Shown: positions 1 to 7,729 of the stretch, in pieces
Numbering within the stretch: the first letter of the stretch is position 1
Layout of the letters: each line of letters begins with the position of its first letter
Source: Faecalicatena fissicatena
Lineage (GTDB): Bacteria; Bacillota; Clostridia; Lachnospirales; Lachnospiraceae
Direction of reading: 5' to 3'
Length of the DNA stretch: 64,000 bases
NCBI GenBank assembly: GCA_001028025.1
Contig: LDAQ01000008.1
Span: 1-64,000 of the forward strand
Program-made: the position numbers and the translations under genes
The notes under the pieces: model-generated
The model's database searches: none
What the model was told of the DNA's origin: nothing
What the model saw: the letters and a program-made list of their open reading frames with translations, nothing else

Positions 1-35
1 CATATCAGCCTCCCGCAGGGCGGACCTCCTGCCAA
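1..35 (-). repeat. Possible truncated fifth copy of the long-hairpin element
   Basis: Read on the minus strand, this stretch carries GGTCCGCC followed by CTGCGGGAGG. It resembles the 5' boundary of the long-hairpin elements at 25535 and 56905 (GGTCCGCCTGAC). The rest would lie left of the window, so the complementary arm cannot be seen. No minus-strand gene lies directly upstream, unlike the four complete copies. Weakly supported. Confidence 0.3.
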
Positions 36-62
36 CACCCACCATCCCCCAAAATTTCCTTC

Positions 63-91
63 TTGACAAATGGGGAGATTGTTATTATACT
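63..91 (+). promoter_or_regulatory. Sigma-A type promoter of the fab operon
   Basis: TTGACA at 63-68 and TATACT at 86-91 are separated by 17 bases, an almost perfect housekeeping promoter. It is placed 77 bases upstream of the fabH start codon, and no other good promoter was seen before acpP. The -10 box is overlapped by the FabT-like palindrome. Confidence 0.85.
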
Positions 92-107
92 TTGGTAATC
101 AAAGTAT
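87..107. promoter_or_regulatory. FabT-type operator
   Basis: ATACTTTG (87-94) and CAAAGTAT (100-107) form a perfect 8-bp inverted repeat with a 5-nt centre. This matches the TTTGnnnnnCAAA form known for FabT sites of streptococci. It covers the -10 box, so binding should block transcription. A weaker TTTG-AATA-CAAA half-like site follows at 123-134. The likely binder is the MarR/FabT protein encoded last in the same operon (10550-10996). Confidence 0.7.
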
Positions 108-167
108 TTTGCTATAAAAGTATTTGAATACAAAATTAACTCACTAATTCGAACATGGAGATAGAAT

Positions 168-1130
168 ATGATAGGAAAGATTTGCGGAACAGGCTCCTAT
201 GTGCCGGAGCATTTTCTGGATAATAATGATTTATCCAGGATGGTAGATACCAGCGATGAATGGATACGGGAGAGAACCGGCGTTGTCAGGCGGCATATTA
301 TTGAGGATGACACAACCGTCTCCATGGCCGTGAAGGCATCCAGGATCGCTTTGGAAAATGGGAGTGTGGCACCGGAGGAGCTGGATCTGATTCTGGTTTC
401 TACGTTTACTTCTGAGGTGATGCTTCCCTGTGCGGCCTGTGAGGTGCAGAGAGAGCTGGGGGCTGTAAATGCAACGGGGTTTGACATGAACGCGGCCTGT
501 ACGGGATTTCTTTTTGCTTATAATACTGCACAGGCTTATATTGCTTCCGGGATGTATCGGACGATACTGGTGATCGGGGCGGAGAGCTTATCGAATACGG
601 TAAACTGGGAAGACAGAGGGACCTGCATTCTGTTTGGAGACGGAGCAGGGGCGGCTGTGCTCAAGGCTGAGGAAGGGACGCTTTATCTGCCGGTAACGTA
701 TTCCGATGGTGGGAAGGGCGATGCACTGACCTGTAAGAGCAGGCACCGCAGGGATTGGACAGACGGGGACATGGATCTGGACTCCTATATGAAGATGGAC
801 GGCCAGGCGGTGTTTAAGTTTGCGGTTAAAAAGGTGCCTGAGGTGATCCGGGAAGTTCTGGAGAAGGCGGACCATACTGCGGATGAGGTGGATTATTTTA
901 TTCTTCATCAGGCAAATAAGAGGATTGTGGAGGCCGTGGCCAAACGGCTGAGGCAGGATATCGGCAAATTCCCTATGAATATGGAAGAGTATGGGAATAC
1001 ATCATCGGCCAGCATTCCCATTTTATTAGATGAGATGAACAGAAAAGGGATGCTCAAAAAGGGGCAGAGACTGGTGATGTCGGGCTTTGGTGCAGGACTT
1101 TCCTGGGGAGCCGCCTATCTGGAGTGGTAG
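168..1130 (+). CDS. fabH: Beta-ketoacyl-ACP synthase III
   Basis: Condenses acetyl-CoA (or a branched starter) with malonyl-ACP to begin fatty-acid synthesis in the cytosol. The 320-residue length is normal for FabH. The catalytic triad is visible: Cys111 in NAACTGF, His247 in ILHQAN and Asn277 in EYGNTSS. GGAG at 157-160 supports the ATG at 168. It is the first gene of the fab operon, directly behind the promoter and FabT-like operator, and is followed after 87 bases by acpP. Confidence 0.97.
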   Translation: MIGKICGTGSYVPEHFLDNNDLSRMVDTSDEWIRERTGVVRRHIIEDDTTVSMAVKASRIALENGSVAPEELDLILVSTFTSEVMLPCAACEVQRELGAVNATGFDMNAACTGFLFAYNTAQAYIASGMYRTILVIGAESLSNTVNWEDRGTCILFGDGAGAAVLKAEEGTLYLPVTYSDGGKGDALTCKSRHRRDWTDGDMDLDSYMKMDGQAVFKFAVKKVPEVIREVLEKADHTADEVDYFILHQANKRIVEAVAKRLRQDIGKFPMNMEEYGNTSSASIPILLDEMNRKGMLKKGQRLVMSGFGAGLSWGAAYLEW

Positions 1131-1146
1131 AAAGATTTTAATACAG

Positions 1147-1171
1147 GTAATTGCCGGCTGGGCCGGATTAC
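1147..1171. other. Hairpin between fabH and acpP
   Basis: GTAAT-CCGGC pairs with GCCGG-ATTAC around a short loop in the fabH-acpP gap. There is no T-run after it, so it is not a simple terminator. It may tune fabH versus acpP mRNA levels; that is inference. Confidence 0.4.
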
Positions 1172-1217
1172 AAAATAAAAGAATAAATGAAAAAGAGCAG
1201 GAAAGGAATTTAAAACT

Positions 1218-1442
1218 ATGTTAGAAAAAGTAAAAGAAATCGTAGCAGATTCATTAGGAGCAGAAATCAGTACACTTACAGAGGCAAGTTCATTCAAGGA
1301 TGACCTGGGAGCAGACTCTCTGGATCTGTTTGAAGTGGTTATGGCATTTGAGGAAGAATTTGACGTGGAGATTCCGTCTGAGGATCTGGAACAGATTGCA
1401 ACAATCGGCGATGTTGTGAAATATCTGGAGGCTCATAAATAA
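1218..1442 (+). CDS. acpP: Acyl carrier protein
   Basis: Carries the growing acyl chain on a 4'-phosphopantetheine arm. The 74-residue acidic protein has the attachment motif GADSLDL with Ser34 as the modified residue. AGGAAAGG before the ATG is a good ribosome site. Position between fabH and fabK matches FabK/FabT-type operons of Firmicutes such as that of Streptococcus pneumoniae. Confidence 0.97.
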   Translation: MLEKVKEIVADSLGAEISTLTEASSFKDDLGADSLDLFEVVMAFEEEFDVEIPSEDLEQIATIGDVVKYLEAHK

Positions 1443-1469
1443 GAATTGCTTGTAAGAAAGGTTGTTAGT

Positions 1470-2408
1470 ATGAAGACAAAAGTAACCGAAATATTAGGAA
1501 TTGAATATCCGATTATCCAGGGTGGAATGGCATGGGTTGCTGAACATCATCTTGCAGCCGCCGTATCAGAAGCTGGCGGGCTCGGACTGATTGGAGCGGC
1601 GAGTGCGCCGGCCGACTGGGTACGGGAACAAATCAGGGCAGCGAAAAAGCTGACCGACAAGCCTTTTGGCGTAAATATTATGCTGATGAGTCCTTATGCG
1701 GACGAAGTGGCAGAAGTAATCGTAGAGGAAGGCGTTAAAGTTGTGACAACCGGCGCCGGTTCTCCTGAAAAATATATGAAGATGTGGAAAGAAGCAGGGG
1801 TGAAGGTGATACCTGTTGTTGCCTCTGTTGCACTTGCAAAACGAATGGAACGCTGCGGGGCGGATGCTCTGGTAGCGGAAGGTACAGAAGCCGGCGGACA
1901 CATTGGTGAGAATACGACCATGGTTCTGGTTCCGCAGGTGGTGGATGCGGTGAGTATCCCGGTGATCGCGGCAGGCGGTATCGCGGACGGCAGAGGAATT
2001 GCGGCGGCATTTATGCTGGGCGCACAGGCCGTGCAGATGGGAACTCATTTTGTGGTTACGAATGAATCTGTTGTTCATGAAAATTATAAGAAATGCATTT
2101 TAAAGGCAAGGGATATTGATTCCCGTGTTACGGGACGTACAACCGGACATCCGGTTCGCGCCCTGCGCAACCAGATGACGAAGGTCTACCTTCAGAAGGA
2201 ACAGGAGGGCGCTTCTCTCGAAGAGCTGGAACTGCTGACACTGGGCGGACTGCGCAAAGCAGTTGTGGAAGGTGATGTGATAAACGGCAGCGTGATGTCA
2301 GGTCAGATTGCAGGTATGGTGAAGGAAGAAATGTCCTGCGCGGAGCTGATTCAGAAGCTGGTAAGAGAGACTGACAGCCTGATTGGAGGAAAAGGGTTTT
2401 ATGAGTAA
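1470..2408 (+). CDS. fabK: FMN-dependent enoyl-ACP reductase II
   Basis: Performs the last reduction of each elongation cycle, using an FMN TIM barrel rather than the FabI short-chain fold. The N-terminus has IIQGGMAWV and the central part AGGHIGE and AAGGIADGRG, typical of the FabK/nitronate monooxygenase family. An in-frame TTG lies upstream at 1446, but ATG 1470 has AGAAAGG eight bases before it and gives the usual 312 residues. Its stop overlaps the fabD start by 8 bases, indicating translational coupling. Confidence 0.94.
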   Translation: MKTKVTEILGIEYPIIQGGMAWVAEHHLAAAVSEAGGLGLIGAASAPADWVREQIRAAKKLTDKPFGVNIMLMSPYADEVAEVIVEEGVKVVTTGAGSPEKYMKMWKEAGVKVIPVVASVALAKRMERCGADALVAEGTEAGGHIGENTTMVLVPQVVDAVSIPVIAAGGIADGRGIAAAFMLGAQAVQMGTHFVVTNESVVHENYKKCILKARDIDSRVTGRTTGHPVRALRNQMTKVYLQKEQEGASLEELELLTLGGLRKAVVEGDVINGSVMSGQIAGMVKEEMSCAELIQKLVRETDSLIGGKGFYE

Positions 2409-3321
2409 GACTGCATTTATATTTCCCGGACAGGGCGCGCAGAAGGCCGGAATGGGAAAAGATTTTTATGAACATAGTGAAACGGCAGGGATGATGATCG
2501 ACAGAGCATCGGAATTGCTGGATATAGATATGAAAGCTTTATGCTTTGAGGAAAATGATCTGCTGGATCAGACGGAATATACCCAGGCGGCGCTGGTGAC
2601 AGTCTGCCTGGCGATGGAAAGAGTGCTGGAAGAGCGGGGACTGAAGCCCGATGTAACGGCAGGGTTAAGCCTTGGCGAATACTGTGCAGTTGCTTGTGCA
2701 GGCGGAATGTCGGCGGAGGATGCCATAACTACAGTCAGAAAGCGGGGCATCCTGATGCAGAATGCGGTTCCGGACGGAAAAGGCGCTATGGCGGCTGTGC
2801 TGGGATTATCTGCGTCGGATATTGAAGCGGTACTCGCCGGTATGGAAGGCGTCAGCATTGCAAATTATAACTGCCCCGGGCAGATTGTAATTACCGGATG
2901 GAAGGAAAGCGTGGATCAGGCGTGCGAGGCTCTGAAAGGAGCCGGGGCGAAGAGAGTGCTTCCGTTGAACGTGAGCGGGCCTTTTCATTCTCCTATGCTT
3001 GAGGAGGCAGGAGCAGAGCTGGCGGAAGTGCTGGAGTCGGTAGTAATGCACCCGCTGCAGATTCCCTATGTAACGAATGTCACAGCAGAGTATGTCCGTG
3101 ACAGCGGCCTGACGAAAGCTCTTTTATCAAAACAGGTTGCATCCTCCGTGCGCTGGCAGCAAAGCGTGGAGGCTATGATTGCAGACGGTGTGGACCGTTT
3201 TGTGGAAATCGGGCCGGGCAGGACTCTGGCAGGTTTTATGCGGAAGATCAATAAAGAAGTAACGGTATATAACGTAGGAACGTGGGAAGATGTAGAGAAG
3301 GTGGTTCGGGAATTATGTTAG
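2401..3321 (+). CDS. fabD: Malonyl-CoA:ACP transacylase
   Basis: Moves malonyl from CoA to ACP. The motif GLSLGEY contains nucleophile Ser90, and His197 lies in SGPFHSPM. The N-terminal FPGQGAQ is diagnostic. GGAGGAAA at 2385-2392 supports ATG 2401 (306 residues). An in-frame TTG 18 bases earlier is unlikely. It overlaps both neighbours (fabK and fabG) by several bases. Confidence 0.96.
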   Translation: MSKTAFIFPGQGAQKAGMGKDFYEHSETAGMMIDRASELLDIDMKALCFEENDLLDQTEYTQAALVTVCLAMERVLEERGLKPDVTAGLSLGEYCAVACAGGMSAEDAITTVRKRGILMQNAVPDGKGAMAAVLGLSASDIEAVLAGMEGVSIANYNCPGQIVITGWKESVDQACEALKGAGAKRVLPLNVSGPFHSPMLEEAGAELAEVLESVVMHPLQIPYVTNVTAEYVRDSGLTKALLSKQVASSVRWQQSVEAMIADGVDRFVEIGPGRTLAGFMRKINKEVTVYNVGTWEDVEKVVRELC

Positions 3322-4055
3322 AAGGAAAAGTAGCGGTTGTTACAGGGGCATCCAGAGGAATCGGAAGGGCTGTTGCCATGAAGCTGGCTTCTCAGGGAGC
3401 CGTGGTTGTGATCAATTACAATGGTTCTGCAGGACGTGCGGCCGAAGTGAAAGAAGAAATCGAAAAGACGGGCGGCCAGGCCGAGACGATGCAGTGCGAT
3501 GTATCCGACTTTGGGGCCTGTGAGAATTTTATAAAAGAAGTCATCGCAAAGTTTGGCAGGCTTGATATTCTTGTGAACAATGCAGGGATTACGCGTGACG
3601 GGCTGCTGATGAGAATGTCCGAGGAGGACTTTGATGCAGTGCTGGATACGAATTTGAAAGGCACGTTTAACTGTATTCGTTTTGCTTCCAGGCAGATGAT
3701 GAAGCAGAGAAGCGGACGCATTATCAATCTGTCCTCTGTTTCAGGAGTGATGGGAAATGCGGGCCAGGCGAATTATTCTGCCTCCAAGGCAGGGGTGATC
3801 GGCCTGACAAAAGCTACGGCCAGGGAACTGGCATCCAGAGGTGTGACGGTGAATGCGGTGGCACCGGGATTTATCAATACAGAGATGACGGCAGAGCTTT
3901 CTGAAAAAGTGAAAGAAGGGGCTGCTGCGCAGATTCCCCTGGGAAGCTTCGGGGAACCGGAGGATATTGCGGAAGCGGTTGGATTTCTGGCTTCCGAAAA
4001 TGCCGGATATATCACAGGGCAGGTTCTGTGTGTGGACGGCGGAATGGCAATGTAA
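3315..4055 (+). CDS. fabG: 3-oxoacyl-ACP reductase
   Basis: NADPH-dependent short-chain dehydrogenase that reduces 3-ketoacyl-ACP. The cofactor motif TGASRGIG is at residues 10-17, NNAG near 88-91, and the active site has Ser141 with YSASK (Tyr154, Lys158). ATG 3315 gives 246 residues, the family norm; upstream in-frame starts would add an unrelated extension. The start lies inside the end of fabD (7-base overlap). Confidence 0.96.
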   Translation: MLEGKVAVVTGASRGIGRAVAMKLASQGAVVVINYNGSAGRAAEVKEEIEKTGGQAETMQCDVSDFGACENFIKEVIAKFGRLDILVNNAGITRDGLLMRMSEEDFDAVLDTNLKGTFNCIRFASRQMMKQRSGRIINLSSVSGVMGNAGQANYSASKAGVIGLTKATARELASRGVTVNAVAPGFINTEMTAELSEKVKEGAAAQIPLGSFGEPEDIAEAVGFLASENAGYITGQVLCVDGGMAM

Positions 4056-4067
4056 AAGGAGAACAGC

Positions 4068-5306
4068 ATGAAAAGAAGAGTGGTAGTGACCGGGATGGGG
4101 GCAGTAACTCCGATCGGGAATACAGTAGAGGAATTCTGGGGCGGCATTCGCAGTGGAAAGGTCGGTATCGGCCCGATTACGAGGTTTGACGCGTCTGAGT
4201 ATAAAGTACAGATTGCGGCGGAAGTAAAAGATTTCGTGGCAAAGGAGCGCATGGATTTTAAAGCGGCAAAGCGGATGGAAACATTTTCCCAGTATGCGGT
4301 CGCTGCGGCGAAAGAGGCGTTTGAGGATGCCGGGATAGACATGGAGCAGGAGGATGCGTACCGTGCGGGTGTGATCGTGGGTTCCGGAATCGGGAGCCTG
4401 CAGGCAGTGGAGCAGAATTATACGAAGATTGTGGAAAAAGGACCGAGCAGGGTGAACCCGCTGATGGTTCCGCTTATGATTTCCAATATGGCTGCCGGAA
4501 ATGTGTCAATCCAACTGGGGCTGAAAGGAAAGTGTACGAATGTTGTGACGGCCTGTGCGTCGGGCACGAACTGCATTGGAGATGCCTTAAGGGCCATTCA
4601 GTATGACGATGCCGATGTTATGGTGGCGGGAGGAACGGAAAGCTGTATCTGTCCTACGGGAGTAGCCGGATTTGCCGGATTGACTGCATTATCAACCTCG
4701 GCAGACCCGAAGCGGGCCTCCATTCCTTTTGATAAAGACAGAAACGGTTTTGTCCTCGGAGAGGGCGCCGGGATCGTAGTGCTGGAAGAACTGGAGCATG
4801 CAAAAGCCAGAGGCGCCAAAATCTATGCGGAACTGGCAGGATATGGCTCAACGGGAGATGCCTATCATATCACATCCCCTCAGGAAGACGGCGAGGGGGC
4901 AGGTATGGCCATGAAACTGGCGATGAAAGAGGCCGGTGTGGAACCGGAGCAGATTGATTATATCAATGCTCACGGAACAAGCACCCACCACAACGATTTG
5001 TTCGAGACCCGGGCGATCAAATACGCGCTGGGCGACGCTGCAAAAGACGTTGTTATTAACTCTACCAAATCCATGATCGGGCATCTGCTCGGCGCGGCAG
5101 GCGGTGTGGAATTCATTGTGTGTGTAAAAAGCATACTGGATGGATTTATCCACCAGACGGTCGGAACCGTGGAGACAGACGCAGAGTGCGACCTTAACTA
5201 TGCAGTAGGGGCGCCTGCAGAAAAAGAAGTAAATTACGTACTGACCAATTCCCTCGGATTTGGCGGACATAATGCAACTTTATTAGTAAAGAAATATGAA
5301 GCATAG
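4068..5306 (+). CDS. fabF: Beta-ketoacyl-ACP synthase II
   Basis: Main elongation condensing enzyme. The Cys-His-His site is complete: Cys163 in TACASGTN, His302 in NAHGTST and His339 in MIGHLLGAAGG. The length of 412 residues is normal. AAAGGAG precedes the ATG. Together with fabH it supplies both condensation steps; no fabB-like second copy is seen in the window. Confidence 0.97.
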   Translation: MKRRVVVTGMGAVTPIGNTVEEFWGGIRSGKVGIGPITRFDASEYKVQIAAEVKDFVAKERMDFKAAKRMETFSQYAVAAAKEAFEDAGIDMEQEDAYRAGVIVGSGIGSLQAVEQNYTKIVEKGPSRVNPLMVPLMISNMAAGNVSIQLGLKGKCTNVVTACASGTNCIGDALRAIQYDDADVMVAGGTESCICPTGVAGFAGLTALSTSADPKRASIPFDKDRNGFVLGEGAGIVVLEELEHAKARGAKIYAELAGYGSTGDAYHITSPQEDGEGAGMAMKLAMKEAGVEPEQIDYINAHGTSTHHNDLFETRAIKYALGDAAKDVVINSTKSMIGHLLGAAGGVEFIVCVKSILDGFIHQTVGTVETDAECDLNYAVGAPAEKEVNYVLTNSLGFGGHNATLLVKKYEA

Positions 5307-5330
5307 TGCGGCGCACATCAAGGAGGCAGC

Positions 5331-5798
5331 ATGAAGATAGAAGAAATATTACAGTTGGTGGATGCGGTATCAAAATCCGCGCTGACAGAATTTAAATACG
5401 AGGAAGGCGCAGTGAGGCTTTCCCTCAAAAAAACAATAAAAACCGTTCCGGCTGAAGCAGAGGCGAGGCAGGTAACGACAGTTCAAGCTCCGGCAGCGGT
5501 TCCAGCGGCGCATGCGGTTTTGTTAGAAGCGGAAACAGGTTCGGCCCCCGCAGCTGTTACAGAAGGCAAAGTAGTGAAATCACCGCTTGTTGGAACATTC
5601 TATTCGGCACCGTCAGAAGATGCAGCTCCCTTCGTAAGCGTAGGGGACAGCATAAAAGAAGGCCAGATACTGGCAATCGTAGAGGCTATGAAATTAATGA
5701 ATGATATCGAGAGCGATTATACAGGAACCGTGGCAGAAGTACTGGTAGGAAATGGGGATACCGTAGAGTATGGCCAGCCATTGTTTGTTATAAAATAG
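5331..5798 (+). CDS. accB: Biotin carboxyl carrier protein of acetyl-CoA carboxylase
   Basis: Carries biotin between the AccC and AccDA active sites. The C-terminal biotinyl domain has EAMKLMN with Lys121 as the biotinylated residue. Residues about 45-75 form an Ala/Pro/Val-rich flexible linker. The 155-residue length is normal. AAGGAGG before the ATG is strong. A GGGGTCAGACCCC palindrome separates it from fabZ. Confidence 0.95.
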   Translation: MKIEEILQLVDAVSKSALTEFKYEEGAVRLSLKKTIKTVPAEAEARQVTTVQAPAAVPAAHAVLLEAETGSAPAAVTEGKVVKSPLVGTFYSAPSEDAAPFVSVGDSIKEGQILAIVEAMKLMNDIESDYTGTVAEVLVGNGDTVEYGQPLFVIK

Positions 5799-5809
5799 TC
5801 AATCAGGGG

Positions 5810-5852
5810 CAAAGGGGTCAGACCCCTCTGCCGTAGGGGTCTGACCCCTTTG
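5810..5852. repeat. GGGGTCAGACCCC-family palindrome, copy 1
   Basis: Two 18-nt arms (5810-5827 and 5835-5852) are perfect reverse complements around a 7-nt loop. Each arm also contains the smaller palindrome GGGGTCAGACCCC. The element ends just before the ribosome site of fabZ, inside the operon. Related copies lie at 7693, 15940 and 33358. Confidence 0.9.
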
Positions 5853-5868
5853 AGAAAGAAGGTTAATA

Positions 5869-6300
5869 GTGAACAGATTAGATATTAAACAGATCCAGGA
5901 AATTATCCCGCACAGACATCCGTTTCTTCTGTTGGATTATATTGAAGATTATGAGCCGGGCAAGTATGCGGTTGGCTACAAATGTGTGACTTACCGTGAG
6001 GATTTCTTCAAGGGCCACTTCCCGGAACATCCGGTTATGCCGGGGGTGCTGACGCTGGAGGCTCTGGCACAGGCGGGTGCGGTTGCCATACTGAGCATAG
6101 AGGAAAATAAAGGGAAAATCGCATTCTTTGGCGGCGTTCAGAAATGCAAGTTCAAAGGCATGGTACACCCTGGAGATAAGTTAAAGCTGGAGACAACGAT
6201 TATCAAGCAAAAAGGTCCTGTGGGAGTAGGCCAGGCCGTTGCTTCTGTGGACGGCAAAGTCGTAGTTACCGCAGAATTGACATTCATGGTTGGAAATTAA
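5869..6300 (+). CDS. fabZ: 3-hydroxyacyl-ACP dehydratase
   Basis: Hot-dog fold dehydratase that converts 3-hydroxyacyl-ACP to trans-2-enoyl-ACP. The motif GHFPEHPVMPG contains catalytic His50, with Glu64 in LTLEALAQ. A GTG start at 5869 is used, preceded by AAGAAGG at 5856-5862; 143 residues is normal. It follows the palindromic repeat by 16 bases. Confidence 0.95.
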   Translation: MNRLDIKQIQEIIPHRHPFLLLDYIEDYEPGKYAVGYKCVTYREDFFKGHFPEHPVMPGVLTLEALAQAGAVAILSIEENKGKIAFFGGVQKCKFKGMVHPGDKLKLETTIIKQKGPVGVGQAVASVDGKVVVTAELTFMVGN

Positions 6301-6315
6301 GGAGATGTGCAGGTT

Positions 6316-7650
6316 ATGATTGAAAAGGTATTGATTGCAAACCGGGGCGAGATTGCAGTGCGCATTATCCGTGCCTGCCGGGAAATGGGAATTGAGACAG
6401 TGGCCGTCTATTCTGAGGCTGACAGGGAAGCTTTGCATACACAGCTGGCAGATGAGGCGATCTGTATCGGTCCCGCTCCTTCCACAGAAAGCTATCTGAG
6501 TATGGAGCGTATCATAAGCGCTACGCTTGTATCAGGCGCGGACGCCATCCATCCGGGATTCGGATTCCTGTCTGAAAACAGTAAATTTGCAGAACTATGT
6601 GAACAGTGCAATATTACGTTTATCGGACCAGAATCCAAAGTGATTAGAAAAATGGGGAATAAGCAGGAAGCCAGAAATACGATGGTGGCTGCCGGAGTGC
6701 CGGTCATTCCAGGAAGCACTGAACCGATTTACGATGCAAAAACAGGCGCAGTCACAGCAGAGGAAATTGGCTATCCTGTGATCGTAAAAGCTGCTCTTGG
6801 CGGTGGTGGAAAAGGCATGCGGGTGGCAGAAAAACCGGAAGATTTTGAGAACAGTTTCAACACAGCACAGAAGGAAGCACAGATGGCTTTTGGTGACGGC
6901 ACTATGTATATTGAGCATTTTGTACAGCATCCGCGGCACATCGAGTTCCAGATACTGGCGGATAAGCATGGAAACGTCATCCACCTTGGAGAACGTGACT
7001 GCTCCGTCCAGAGAAACCATCAGAAAATGATAGAAGAATCCCCGTCCATCGCGCTTTCAGAAGAAATGCGCAAAAAAATGGGGGATGCAGCAGTCAAAGC
7101 GGCCAAAGCCGCAGACTATACCAATGCAGGTACAATAGAATTTCTGCTGGAAAAGAGTGGGAATTTCTATTTTATGGAAATGAATACAAGGATCCAGGTA
7201 GAACATCCTGTTACAGAGTGGGTGACTGGAATTGATTTGATAAAAGAACAGATCCGCATCGCGGACGGCAGGAAGCTGAGTTATTCTCAGGAAGACGTCA
7301 AAATAACCGGCCACGCAATAGAATGCCGGATCAATGCGGAAAACCCGAAAAAGAACTTCCGTCCGTCACCGGGAATGATCACAGACATGTATCTGCCGGG
7401 AGGAAAAGGCGTACGTATTGATGCCGCAATTTACAGCGGATACACCGTTACACCATATTACGATTCCATGCTGGCAAAGCTGATCGTACACGCCGGAAGC
7501 CGGAAAGAAGCAATCCGCAAAATGCGCAGCGCCTTGGGAGAGATCATCATCGAGGGTATCGAAACAAATGTAGATTATCAATATGAAATACTACACCATC
7601 CTGATTTCGAATCCGGAGATATTGACATAGAATTTATAGAAAAAATGTAG
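6316..7650 (+). CDS. accC: Biotin carboxylase subunit of acetyl-CoA carboxylase
   Basis: ATP-grasp enzyme that carboxylates biotin on AccB. The N-terminus VLIANRGEIAVRI, the glycine-rich GGGGKGMR loop and EMNTRIQVEHPVTE near residue 290 are all present. ATG 6316 (444 residues) is chosen because GGAGAT at 6301-6306 is correctly spaced; an in-frame GTG at 6307 is too close to it. Confidence 0.96.
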   Translation: MIEKVLIANRGEIAVRIIRACREMGIETVAVYSEADREALHTQLADEAICIGPAPSTESYLSMERIISATLVSGADAIHPGFGFLSENSKFAELCEQCNITFIGPESKVIRKMGNKQEARNTMVAAGVPVIPGSTEPIYDAKTGAVTAEEIGYPVIVKAALGGGGKGMRVAEKPEDFENSFNTAQKEAQMAFGDGTMYIEHFVQHPRHIEFQILADKHGNVIHLGERDCSVQRNHQKMIEESPSIALSEEMRKKMGDAAVKAAKAADYTNAGTIEFLLEKSGNFYFMEMNTRIQVEHPVTEWVTGIDLIKEQIRIADGRKLSYSQEDVKITGHAIECRINAENPKKNFRPSPGMITDMYLPGGKGVRIDAAIYSGYTVTPYYDSMLAKLIVHAGSRKEAIRKMRSALGEIIIEGIETNVDYQYEILHHPDFESGDIDIEFIEKM

Positions 7651-7692
7651 AGTGGCATATAGAAATTGTCAGAATAGTCAGAAAAAGGAGCG

Positions 7693-7713
7693 CAAAGGGG
7701 TCAGACCCCTTTG
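7693..7713. repeat. GGGGTCAGACCCC-family palindrome, copy 2 (half element)
   Basis: A single 21-bp palindrome, CAAAGGGGTC-A-GACCCCTTTG, with perfect 10-bp arms. It is half of the double form seen at 5810. It lies 17 bases before the accDA start, again inside the operon. Confidence 0.88.
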
Positions 7714-7729
7714 AAGTTAGGAGCTGTTT

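Noticed and set aside
5810..5852. Palindromes as CRISPR repeats
   Set aside because: Copies are scattered over 28 kb, have no regular spacers and no cas genes are near.
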